From Candidatus Undinarchaeales archaeon (GTDB taxonomy: Archaea; SpSt-1190; JASMDC01), in NCBI GenBank assembly GCA_030753015.1, contig JASMDC010000002.1:100567-164566 (forward strand): a DNA stretch of 64,000 bases, in the 5' to 3' direction. Every line of letters begins with the position of its first letter. The first letter of the stretch is position 1. The position numbers and the translations under genes are program-made. This document shows, piece by piece, positions 16,155-23,886 of this stretch. The notes below the pieces were generated by a model. It was not told where the DNA came from. It saw only the letters and a list, made by a program, of their open reading frames with translations, and ran no database searches.

Positions 16155-16166
16155 CTTTTATGTTTA
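16155..16166. promoter_or_regulatory. Divergent TATA element for cyclase and PRTase-like genes
   Basis: The AT-rich island acttttatgttt is the only TATA-like sequence between two divergent starts (16118 minus, 16200 plus). Spacing to both sides leaves leaders of roughly 15-20 bases, consistent with one bidirectional promoter region. Confidence 0.5.
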
Positions 16167-16199
16167 CTTGTTTGGTGTCAGCACATTCCAAGGTGGACA

Positions 16200-17165
16200 A
16201 TGATGAGCAAGGCTTGGGACTACCGGCTCGAACGGCGGACGATCAAGGGCATCCGGGTGTACCGGGTGGTGATGGAAGGCATACCCGAGCGGACCTACAT
16301 CATCGACGAGCAGTACGGCAGGGAGATGCTATTCAAGCCGTGGCTGGTCGGTGAGCCGCTCCAGGCCACCTCGCTCGAGGCCATGAAGAACGCGCTCAAG
16401 GTCGCGGCCGAGCTCGTCCCCCTCAACGACACGCCCCAGGGCGAGGTCGTCGAGGTCATCCTCCTCAGCGGGGGACTGTATTATCATATAGAGCGTGCCT
16501 TTCAGAAGGTGTTCGGCGAGCAATTGCCTATCAACTTCCTGGGCGTCAAGCGGCATCCAGTGGGCGACGATGGTGACTTCACCGCCGAGGTCACCTACAA
16601 GAACTTCGAGGCCATGCCCGAGACGGGACACATCCATCTCCTGACCGGCGATACGGTCGCCACGGGCAGCTCTGTCGAGGCCGCCTACGCTGCCATCCTT
16701 GAGGACTTCCAGCAACGGCCCGGGCTCAAGTGGGCATCGGCCAGCATGTTCAGCCTCGGCGGCTCAGGCCAGAGCCTCAAGCTGTTCAAGCGGCTAGAGG
16801 ACCGTATCCGTGAGGTATACCCCGCCTTCCACATGAACGTGTTCTACTCGACCGCTGCAATGGACATGAAGAAGGACGGTACGACCCTTTCTTTCCTCGG
16901 CCCCCACGCGGTGCACAGCGCTGACCTGCGCGAGGAGGTCATCGAGGCCCTGGGCCCCTACGTGGCCGAGCGCCAGTGCCGTATCGGTGACTGGGGGAAC
17001 CGCAACAAGAATCCCAGCGGGTACATCGAGGAGCTCGAGGGCGAGGTCGAGCAGTTGGCTGCCGGCAGCCCGGACGCACGTTCGCGTGAGGTCATCGACC
17101 AGATGCGCGAGCAGCTGGCGCTCATGAAGCAGCGCCTGGCCAGGTCCCTCAACTGCCGCTACTGA
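16200..17165 (+). CDS. Phosphoribosyltransferase-like protein
   Basis: A 321-residue protein with an AGGTGG site just before tandem ATGs at 16200 and 16203; the open frame upstream of these is probably not translated. The central region carries a type I PRTase pattern: a hood-side VILLSGGLYYHIERAF, the partner strand INFLGVKRHP, and HLLTGDTVATGSSVEAAY, which fits the PRPP-binding loop (hydrophobics, D-T-V-A-T-G-S-S). The C-terminus is an acidic coiled coil (EELEGEVEQLAAG, EQLALMKQRLARS). The PRTase reading is by motif. Whether it acts on a base or is a regulator cannot be told. A second PRTase-like gene lies at 40792. Confidence 0.65.
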   Translation: MMSKAWDYRLERRTIKGIRVYRVVMEGIPERTYIIDEQYGREMLFKPWLVGEPLQATSLEAMKNALKVAAELVPLNDTPQGEVVEVILLSGGLYYHIERAFQKVFGEQLPINFLGVKRHPVGDDGDFTAEVTYKNFEAMPETGHIHLLTGDTVATGSSVEAAYAAILEDFQQRPGLKWASASMFSLGGSGQSLKLFKRLEDRIREVYPAFHMNVFYSTAAMDMKKDGTTLSFLGPHAVHSADLREEVIEALGPYVAERQCRIGDWGNRNKNPSGYIEELEGEVEQLAAGSPDARSREVIDQMREQLALMKQRLARSLNCRY

Positions 17166-17185
17166 ACCTGCAACGAAGGGGATCC

Positions 17186-17677
17186 TTAGCGGACCTCGAC
17201 ATCGAGCTCAGGATTCGCCTCGGCGAACTTCTTTCGGAAGGCGTCGGAGTCGAAGGTGACGGTCCGGGGCTCCGCGTCCAGGTCGACGTTGTAGTAGAAG
17301 AGGTGCGAGCCCTGTTCGATGTGATGGATGGCAGGGAACAGTAGGAGCGCACCAACGCCCATGAGCGGGAGAGGGAGGGAGCTAGTTCCGTCACCCAAGG
17401 ATCCGAAACCAAGGGCGATCATGAGCACAGAGCCGGCCAGGTACGGGGCAGCGGCGACCAGTCTGGCCTTCCGCGCTTTTCCCATGCAGTCGCTACAGAC
17501 ATGGGTCGTCGCCCATAGGGACTGGCCCCTACTTGCGGCCTTTCGGTCCTTTCCCTCGGCCCGGGATTCCGCGACTGGCTCCGCCTCCCAGCGGTTCTCC
17601 TCCTTATATAGCGTCGCGTCCTCTTCTGTCGCGCCGCATCCGATGCAGGCCGTGGGCCATTTCGCTTTCAACGCCAT
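17186..17677 (-). CDS. Zinc-ribbon membrane protein
   Basis: A 163-residue protein with an N-terminal CIGCGATEEDATLY pair and a distant VCSDCMG pair that together could form one four-Cys zinc site. Two transmembrane helices follow (AAPYLAGSVLMIALGFGSL and LMGVGALLLFPAIHHI), then a C-terminal tail (YNVDLDAEPRTVTFDSDAFR). GAGGATG precedes the ATG. No known family. The cytoplasmic zinc domain on a small membrane hairpin suggests an adaptor or sensor, which is inference only. Confidence 0.6.
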   Translation of the reverse strand: MALKAKWPTACIGCGATEEDATLYKEENRWEAEPVAESRAEGKDRKAASRGQSLWATTHVCSDCMGKARKARLVAAAPYLAGSVLMIALGFGSLGDGTSSLPLPLMGVGALLLFPAIHHIEQGSHLFYYNVDLDAEPRTVTFDSDAFRKKFAEANPELDVEVR

Positions 17678-17747
17678 GTGACCATCCTCATTAAGAGTAC
17701 CCCCCCGAAGAGTATGTTATAAAAACCATTTCGGACCGAGCCCTTGC

Positions 17748-17873
17748 ATGAAGGTTGTAGCTTTCAACGGAAGCGCCCAGAAGGACGGCAACACCGCCAT
17801 CCTCATCAACATGGTGCTGGACGAGCTCTAGAAGGAAGGGATCGAGACCGAGCTGGTGCAGCTTGCTGAGTAG
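17748..17873 (+). pseudogene. Remnant of NAD(P)H-dependent FMN reductase (iron-sulfur flavoprotein type)
   Basis: The frame from ATG 17748 reads MKVVAFNGSAQKDGNTAILI, then NMVLDEL, a TAG stop (17829-17831), KEGIETELVQLAE and a second TAG (17871-17873). This is the N-terminus of the flavodoxin-like FMN-reductase family, with the GSxxKDGNT phosphate loop. The first TAG replaces what is normally Glu (GAG to TAG), since KEGIETEL continues the family pattern in frame. A TATA box (gttataaaaacc, about 17715-17726) is still in place. Nothing of the remaining roughly 140 residues survives; the next gene begins on the other strand. Recently inactivated gene. Confidence 0.75.
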
Positions 17874-17902
17874 TCGAGGGTCCAGCGGGGAGCGGATGTA
17901 CG

Positions 17903-19282
17903 TCATGCAGGGGGCAGAAGTTCGTCCCCTTTGTTCTCCTCCTCGTAATCGAGGAAGACAGCGATCTCCTCGGCCAGTCCCGTGATGGTGCCCCTGTCCT
18001 CGCCGAAGGCGATGATCTCGATGGGGGCCTTCTCCCCCTCCTTCCCGGCCTTGCGGTAACGGATGACCAGACCGAACTCACGGTTGCTGTGTCGCTCCTT
18101 GGCGAAGTACTTGCCAACCCACTCCTCGTCGGACTCCCAGCGCTCGGCTATGGGCTCCAGCACACTGCACCGCTCCTTGAGCCCGTCGATGACGGGGTTC
18201 TGCTCCTGAGTGCTCTTCCTGCGCCGTGTCACCGTCTCCATGTGCCCGAGCTTCTCATCGAACTCCTCTTCGGATATGGCGGTCTTCACCATGAACGAGC
18301 AGAGGCAGGGGACCGGCACCTCCTTAAGGGGAACGGTGACGCGCTCCCCGCGCCTGTCAAGGTAGGTGACCGTCCCGTGGATGTTCCCCGTCACACGCTG
18401 GATGGGGATGAGCCGGAACACCGCTGTCATCCGCTCCTCGGCCTCGACATCGCCCATCTCCAGCGGGAGCACAGCAGGCTCCTTCACCTTGAGATGCTCA
18501 GGGACCTCCAAGTGCACCTCTACCTTCCGGATGGCGAAGGTGGAGTGGTTGAGCACGGTGAGCGTGAGCTTGACTTGGCCGCTCTCGAGAGCGATGTCCC
18601 GCAGCAGCTCCACCCGCTCCTCACCGAGAGTATGCCGCTTGGCGAGCTTCAGAGCACCCCAGCCCATCCCGGCCAGGGCCACAAGGGCCATCAGGATCTC
18701 CTTCCACTTCAGCAGCTCGTCGGCCTTCTTGACCACGTCGACGGGCGCTTGGCTATCGTTCGACGTGCCATAGCTTCCCTGCGGGGGGACGGTCCACTCC
18801 TGTCCGGTCCTGGAACACGTCGTGCACTCCTTCCAGTCGGCGGTCGTGCAGTTGGCGGGATCGTCCTTGGTGCAGGAATAGAGCTTGTCGATCATCGTCG
18901 GGAAAGAGATTATAACATCTCCAGGCGCGAACTGGTCCACGAGCACTTGCCATCCAGCTTGCGGTATACCGACGAAATGATCCTTGCCTCTGGAGACGAC
19001 CTTCATCCCGGTCAGGTCGAGATCGATACCGTTTGTCACGGTCATGTCCCTGAGCTTAAGGACGATCCGTGCGTCCTGATGCTCCAGCTCCAGCAGGTAC
19101 CCGCTCCCAGCGCCCAGTTCGGAGAATGTGCCGATGAGCCGCTTTGTACCGTCCGGGAAGAACACCGTCCCGCTCCACGTGTGATGGAGCTTCATGTAGA
19201 AGTTGACATGCTGTGCCTGGCCGATGGAGATGATGATGGCAAGGACTATGAACATGAACGCGACACGTGCATGCCTTCCCAC
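17903..19282 (-). CDS. Membrane protein with conserved cytoplasmic domain (paralogue of 55766-58126)
   Basis: A 459-residue protein from a leaderless GTG at 19282, 26 bases after a minus-strand TATA box; an ATG at 19342 would add 20 residues ahead of the signal peptide. After the signal sequence (AFMFIVLAIIISIGQAQ) comes an exported domain of about 170 residues with a CTKDDPANC-CTTCS cysteine cluster. A transmembrane helix (EILMALVALAGMGWGALKLA) and a roughly 230-residue C-terminal region follow. The latter matches the 55766 protein, for example LTVLNHSTFAIRKVEVHLEV against IKVHNHSTFSITDVDVNLDV, then a RGERVTV strand. The conserved part looks like an Ig-like domain followed by an alpha/beta domain. 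Function unknown; a receptor-like layout is inferred. Confidence 0.75.
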   Translation of the reverse strand: MGRHARVAFMFIVLAIIISIGQAQHVNFYMKLHHTWSGTVFFPDGTKRLIGTFSELGAGSGYLLELEHQDARIVLKLRDMTVTNGIDLDLTGMKVVSRGKDHFVGIPQAGWQVLVDQFAPGDVIISFPTMIDKLYSCTKDDPANCTTADWKECTTCSRTGQEWTVPPQGSYGTSNDSQAPVDVVKKADELLKWKEILMALVALAGMGWGALKLAKRHTLGEERVELLRDIALESGQVKLTLTVLNHSTFAIRKVEVHLEVPEHLKVKEPAVLPLEMGDVEAEERMTAVFRLIPIQRVTGNIHGTVTYLDRRGERVTVPLKEVPVPCLCSFMVKTAISEEEFDEKLGHMETVTRRRKSTQEQNPVIDGLKERCSVLEPIAERWESDEEWVGKYFAKERHSNREFGLVIRYRKAGKEGEKAPIEIIAFGEDRGTITGLAEEIAVFLDYEEENKGDELLPPA

Positions 19283-19303
19283 ACCTTGGCGTCCGCCACT
19301 GCC

Positions 19304-19313
19304 AATTAATAAA
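19304..19313. promoter_or_regulatory. Divergent TATA element
   Basis: aattaataaa lies 26 bases from the GTG at 19282 on the minus strand. On the plus strand it would start transcription near 19335, ahead of the permease gene and its GAGGT ribosome site. It therefore probably serves both genes and decides the shorter start for the minus-strand gene. Confidence 0.5.
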
Positions 19314-19354
19314 GGTTCTTTTTGTTGTCCGGATGACCTCATTGAGGTACTCGT

Positions 19355-19870
19355 ATGAAAGAAAAAAGGAGGCGTTCATCGATGTTGGTACCGACATTAC
19401 TGATGGGAGCACTCGCGCTCGTGCTCCTCTACATAGGTCATTCAAGAGGGGAGGGTCAGCATCTCACCGGTCTGAGGGCGGGCCTAGATATGACGGTGCA
19501 GGTCATGCCCCTCCTGATAGCAGCGTTCGTCGTGGCAGGGATGGTCCAGGTGCCCGATGAGCTCGTAACGGAATGGGTGGGAGCGGAATCCGGTCCAAAG
19601 GGGATACTCGTCGGCTCTGCCGCCGGAGCGCTCGCTCCCGGAGGACCTTATGTGAGCTTCCCACTTGCGGCCGGTTTTCTCAAAGCAGGAGCCAGCGTGG
19701 GGACCATGGTCGCGTTCGTGACGGTGTGGTCGCTCTGGTCGGTCCACCGCCTGCCGATGGAAGTGGGTATCCTCGGATGGAAGTTCACGCTCGTCCACAT
19801 GGCCAGCACGATCCTATTCCCTCCGATTGCCGGTCTCATCGCACACACTTTCTTTTCGGGAGCGACGTGA
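19355..19870 (+). CDS. Half-size permease of the DUF318/ArsP type
   Basis: A 171-residue membrane protein with a basic start (MKEKRRRSS) and four to five helices. The characteristic loop-helix APGGPYVSFPLAAGFLKAGA, followed by GTMVAFVTVWSLW, is the signature of the predicted permease family COG0701 (ArsP_1). Full-length members carry this unit twice in about 300 residues; this protein has it once, so it would need to dimerise. GAGGT stands 7 bases before the ATG at 19355. Substrates of the family include organoarsenicals; the substrate here is unknown. Confidence 0.72.
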   Translation: MKEKRRRSSMLVPTLLMGALALVLLYIGHSRGEGQHLTGLRAGLDMTVQVMPLLIAAFVVAGMVQVPDELVTEWVGAESGPKGILVGSAAGALAPGGPYVSFPLAAGFLKAGASVGTMVAFVTVWSLWSVHRLPMEVGILGWKFTLVHMASTILFPPIAGLIAHTFFSGAT

Positions 19871-19925
19871 ACGGGATACTTTGACACCTTACGCTTACTT
19901 GCTATTATGGATACGTCACCCGGTC

Positions 19926-21524
19926 TCATCCTACCGCGATATTCCTCCCCGTTATGCGGTGGAACGTGTACCGGGTCTCTCCTTCCACATAGCTCCGATA
20001 GGGTTCTGTATTGAACATCATACGAAGCAGTTCGCACCGCTGTGCCAGGTAGGGTTTCCAGTCCAGGCAGGTGTAGTCCTCGAAGAATAGGATGCAGTCG
20101 GTCCGTCCGAACAGCTCTTCCTGGACCGGGAGGAGCTGGATGAACTCATCTAGGTCGACGACCTCGAGCTCGGTGGTGGACCTCAGGATGACAGGCCAGT
20201 TCGCAACGATCACGCATCCGGGAGGAAGTTCCTGTTCCGCCTGCTCCGGTATCCTCGTCTCGAGCGCAAGGGTGGATTGCGAGTATGTCATCGATCCGAA
20301 CATCGTGTAGGGAATGTAGATATGGACGGCGAGAACCGATGCGAGGATGAGAGCACACCATCGCGTCCATGATCGTGTGAGCAATCCCGAGAGCGCGTCA
20401 GCTACGTGAACCGCTCCTGCCGCCGCGTAGATGGCGATGAATGGATAGAGGCCCATATAGAACCGGTCCCTCCCCGCCAGGGTCTGGAACCAGGATGTGA
20501 AGTAGACCAGCCACAGGACGACGAACCCGGTCATGAGGAACAGGCTCTCGCGTCGTCTCCTGGTCGTCAGTCCGATCACGCCGATGGCCGCTAGAGCCGA
20601 TACGATCATCGGATGGTAGACGCCACCGAATAGCTCCGGAGCGTAGTCCCGGGAGTTATTGAAGAGGTTGGAAAGGCTCCAGTTGCTCCCTGTCATGCGT
20701 CCGTCACTATCGCTCTCGATCCAGTTCGTGTACACGTTGTCCTCCAGTACCTGCGCGAGGTTGGGGAGGACGAGGAGCAACATGATGAAACCCTGCACCA
20801 TATGACCCGAGCCGAGCATGCGCTTTCCACTGCTGCCGAGAATGGCCCGACCGAGGGGGAACAGGACGATAAGGACATGGTTCTCGGGCCGGAACTGGGT
20901 CGTGAAGGCGATGCTCATCCAGGCGAGCCATGCTACAGAGGTCCTTTCCGTCCGGTAGGAGATCATGAAGAAAACGAGCGTCAGGAGCATGAAGAAGAGA
21001 GAGGATGCGTTGCTCGCAGCCGTGGCGGACCACCTAACGTGCGGTGGGTAGAGCGATAACACCACTGCGGCCACCAGTGCCAGGTCGGTGCGGTCGGTAG
21101 CGAGGTAGGCGAGGAGGAAGAGGGGGACGACGGATAGCGTTCCAAGTAGTATCGAGGTGTTGATCGCCACCCAGTTCGACGTTCCGAAGAGGGCGAACGC
21201 CAGCCTGAGCACGAACGGCCATCCCACCGACAGGATCAGCTCGCCCTGGCGGCCCGTCCGCAGCATCTCCTTGCCGGCCTCCATGTACTGCGCTTCGTCC
21301 ACGTAGATCACGTGCTGGTGAGGGGGGATTGTCAGCCTGATCCATAACGTGGCGAGGATAACTACCGCCAGAAGTGACCATGTCCCCCGACCGATCCGTC
21401 CGAACTGACATGAGATGGACCGACGTGCAGAGAATAGTGCTGTTAGGAACAGAAAGAAGGCGATGAGGGCCGAATCGGGTATCAACGGCCGCAGTAGGTC
21501 GTTGAGGAGGTGGATTATCGCCAT
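19926..21524 (-). CDS. GT-C membrane glycosyltransferase (GT39/PMT-like)
   Basis: A 532-residue protein with about eleven transmembrane helices and a first luminal loop containing HVIYVDEAQYMEAGKEML, the acidic D-E motif of GT-C enzymes that use dolichyl-phosphate sugars. Helix and loop order (GWPFVLRLAFALFG, YPPHVRWSATAASNASSL, AGRDRFYMGLYPFIA) follow the PMT_2/GT39 pattern, and a soluble exterior domain closes the chain. It probably transfers a sugar from a polyprenyl phosphate onto an exported protein or glycan, which fits the many exported proteins here. A TATA box about 27-30 bases upstream gives a near-leaderless ATG at 21524. Confidence 0.82.
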   Translation of the reverse strand: MAIIHLLNDLLRPLIPDSALIAFFLFLTALFSARRSISCQFGRIGRGTWSLLAVVILATLWIRLTIPPHQHVIYVDEAQYMEAGKEMLRTGRQGELILSVGWPFVLRLAFALFGTSNWVAINTSILLGTLSVVPLFLLAYLATDRTDLALVAAVVLSLYPPHVRWSATAASNASSLFFMLLTLVFFMISYRTERTSVAWLAWMSIAFTTQFRPENHVLIVLFPLGRAILGSSGKRMLGSGHMVQGFIMLLLVLPNLAQVLEDNVYTNWIESDSDGRMTGSNWSLSNLFNNSRDYAPELFGGVYHPMIVSALAAIGVIGLTTRRRRESLFLMTGFVVLWLVYFTSWFQTLAGRDRFYMGLYPFIAIYAAAGAVHVADALSGLLTRSWTRWCALILASVLAVHIYIPYTMFGSMTYSQSTLALETRIPEQAEQELPPGCVIVANWPVILRSTTELEVVDLDEFIQLLPVQEELFGRTDCILFFEDYTCLDWKPYLAQRCELLRMMFNTEPYRSYVEGETRYTFHRITGRNIAVG

Positions 21525-21673
21525 CCCGTGGCGATCATCCCGTCAGGATTTAATAAGGTTGAGGATTCATGCTCCTTCGGAGCTCGGTGACGAACACCCG
21601 TGCAGCTTTACAGATCTGGAGGATTAGCGTGGTCAGGAACAGATAACTCACACAGAATGGAGCGTTTCCCGTC

Positions 21674-22159
21674 CTAGGAATAGACCCCGAATACCTTGCA
21701 CATGACAACACCTTCCACATCGTCACGGCACTCTCTAGTGCCGACAAGAGCCTTCCTCGACTCCTCCTTGTACCTGTCCACGACCTTGTTCGCTTCTAGG
21801 CTGTCGAATGGGTGCATGGACGCTCCGTTGTGCACGCGCTCCGGTGTGCCGTAGCCATAATCATTCATCTTGGACACGAAAGCATCAAGCCCGGTCTCGT
21901 CCCCTTGGTAGTGCACGCGCAGGCCTTGGCTGTCCACTACGGGCTCGAAGCCGATCGATCGGCTCAGCGATTCGTACTTTTCTTCGAACTTGTAGGGGAA
22001 CGCTATGCGTTCATCGGACCCACAGGTCCTGCCCGCGATGTCAGTGACGTCATCGAGGAAGTTCGCTCCCCCGTGCAGGTACGTGATGTCCTTGTGAGAA
22101 CTGTCGGATAATGTACCGTGCTCATGTTCGTGCATCACGTACTCGAGGATAATGTCCAT
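21674..22159 (-). CDS. Unknown soluble protein
   Basis: A 161-residue protein beginning MDIILEYVMHEHEHGTLSDS. A His-rich opening (HEHEHG, later SSHKD, YLHGG) and a central GRTCGSDERIAFPYKF are the only distinctive parts; the C-terminal third is charged and helical (LEANKVVDRYKEESRKAL). No family is recognised and no membrane segment is present. The His cluster could bind a metal, but no catalytic signature is visible. It stands alone between two strongly expressed-looking genes. Confidence 0.5.
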   Translation of the reverse strand: MDIILEYVMHEHEHGTLSDSSHKDITYLHGGANFLDDVTDIAGRTCGSDERIAFPYKFEEKYESLSRSIGFEPVVDSQGLRVHYQGDETGLDAFVSKMNDYGYGTPERVHNGASMHPFDSLEANKVVDRYKEESRKALVGTRECRDDVEGVVMCKVFGVYS

Positions 22160-22311
22160 GCATCATCGAAAGTTCGGTATAACTAAAAAAGAATTAGAAT
22201 CCCCGTGGTGGTGAAATCAAGAATTGGACTCACCCACCCCCGGTATTTAAATACACCCGACATTTTTTAAGTCATCTATCAAGGTTCTACAGATCATCCC
22301 GAGGTAACAAA

Positions 22312-23562
22312 ATGTCATTTGAAGAGCTAAATCTCATTGAGCCGCTTCAGCGGGCGGTGACCAAGGAAGGATACACCATACCCACGCCCATACAGGAGCA
22401 GGCCATACCCCACCTGATGAATGGCCGGGATCTGATCGGTATCGCCCAGACGGGCACGGGCAAGACCGCGGCTTTCGTGCTGCCCATCCTTCAGAAACTG
22501 TCTGAAGAGCACTGGGTCCCCGTTCCGGGATCTCCCCGGGTGCTCGTGCTCGCGCCTACACGAGAGCTCGCTGCACAGATCGATGAGAGCTTTGGCACCT
22601 ATGGCCGGTTCCTCAAATTCAGGCACACGGTCGTGTTCGGCGGAGTCAAGCAGGGGCAACAGGTAAGGGCCCTTTCCCGGGGTGTCGACATCCTCGTGGC
22701 CACACCAGGACGGCTTCTCGACCTGATGAACCAGGGCTATATCAGGCTGAACGGCGTCGAGTACTTCGTGCTTGATGAGGTGGACAGGATGCTCGACATG
22801 GGGTTCATCAATGACGTCCGCAAAATCGTCTCGAAGTTCCACCGCTTACGTCAATCACAATGCTACTCGGCCACCATGTCAACGAGGATAAGTGAGCTAG
22901 TCAAAAGTTTCCTCGCCGATCCGGTCCGTGTGGAAGTGACCCCACAGGCAACCACGCTGGATAGTGTTGACCAGTGCGTCTTCTTCGTGGATCGCGGCTC
23001 AAAGGATGCATTGCTGCTCGAGCTGATCCGTCAGCGACACGTGACATCCGCCCTGGTGTTCACCCGCACAAAACACGGGGCAAACAAGGTGGCCCGAGTG
23101 CTCACCAAGCACGGGATCGAGGCCGATGCCATCCACGGAAACAAGACACAGAATCGACGAACTCAGGCGATGAACAATTTCAAATCGGGCCGCATTCAGG
23201 TTCTCGTTGCCACCGACATCGCTGCACGCGGCATCGACGTCGAAGACATCTCACACGTCATCAACTATAATCTCCCTAATGAGTCCGAGGTCTACATTCA
23301 CCGCATCGGTCGTACAGCGCGGGCAGGTGCGTCAGGCATGGCCCTTTCCCTGTGCTCGGCGGAGGAACGCGACTTACTGCGTGATATCGAGCGGCTCACA
23401 CGGGTGAAGATGACGCTCGTGGACCACAAGTATCATTCCGACCGTGCAATGAACGCGTTCGGACAAGCCGCGCGACCGCCCCCGAGGCCATCCCGCGGCC
23501 CCCCGAGACGGTTCAGGGGCTCCTTCCGGTCGGGATCCTTGAAGAAGTACAGGACATACTAG
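22312..23562 (+). CDS. DEAD-box-family RNA helicase with a DEVD motif
   Basis: A 416-residue RhlE/DeaD-type helicase with every core motif in order: Q motif (IPTPIQEQAIP), motif I AQTGTGKT, PTRELA, TPGRLLD, motif II DEVD (LDEVDRMLDMGF), motif III SAT, ATDIAARGIDVE and HRIGRTARAG. Motif II carries Val where the family has Ala. A basic Pro/Arg/Gly tail (RPPPRPSRGPPRRFRGSFR) likely binds RNA. A TATA box tatttaaata (22244-22253) implies an untranslated leader of about 35-40 bases, and GAGGT sits 6 bases before the ATG, unlike the leaderless genes nearby. Role: RNA unwinding, ribosome assembly or cold response. Confidence 0.93.
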   Translation: MSFEELNLIEPLQRAVTKEGYTIPTPIQEQAIPHLMNGRDLIGIAQTGTGKTAAFVLPILQKLSEEHWVPVPGSPRVLVLAPTRELAAQIDESFGTYGRFLKFRHTVVFGGVKQGQQVRALSRGVDILVATPGRLLDLMNQGYIRLNGVEYFVLDEVDRMLDMGFINDVRKIVSKFHRLRQSQCYSATMSTRISELVKSFLADPVRVEVTPQATTLDSVDQCVFFVDRGSKDALLLELIRQRHVTSALVFTRTKHGANKVARVLTKHGIEADAIHGNKTQNRRTQAMNNFKSGRIQVLVATDIAARGIDVEDISHVINYNLPNESEVYIHRIGRTARAGASGMALSLCSAEERDLLRDIERLTRVKMTLVDHKYHSDRAMNAFGQAARPPPRPSRGPPRRFRGSFRSGSLKKYRTY

Positions 23563-23886
23563 GTCCGGTGACACCAGCCCTCGACATCCTGGATAGCAAA
23601 GTAGCTGAGCGTTCACACTAGCACTGTGAAGATAGGGCCGATGCCGGGAATGGAGGAAAGAATGGCGTTAATTTGTGGTATAATTTAAATAGCGCCTTAT
23701 TTAGAAGAATTTACAGGATATTATTTATCTAGAGATATAATGGGCGCCAGAACGTTTTATTTATTTCGCTATAGGCTCGTTTGAATAACGCCCAGAATGG
23801 AGTTCTCCTGCTAACGTAACAGTATTTCCCTGATCTCAACCTACGCGCACGCGGGTTGCCGTGCGAAGCGACCGGAAGGAATCGTA
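23563..23886. other. AT-rich convergent intergenic region
   Basis: 324 bases between the 3' ends of the helicase and the regulator. The second half is markedly AT-rich with scattered T runs that could end transcription from both sides. GGCGTTA near 23664 and TAACGCC near 23790 are inverted copies, but far apart. I see no gene, tRNA or repeat array in it. Confidence 0.5.

Noticed and set aside
17829-17831. TAG as pyrrolysine in the flavoprotein-like frame
   Set aside because: The position is normally Glu and a second TAG ends the frame after 41 residues, leaving most of the protein missing. Inactivation is simpler.
21550-21747. Small hydrophobic minus-strand frame near the end of the 21674 gene
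   Set aside because: It overlaps that gene in another frame. The part outside (21550-21673) encodes a possible short membrane peptide but has no start signal. I could not support it as a gene or as a frameshifted extension.
23664-23797. Inverted GGCGTTA/TAACGCC copies in the convergent AT-rich gap as mobile-element ends
   Set aside because: Only seven bases each, about 130 apart, no target duplication and no transposase between them.
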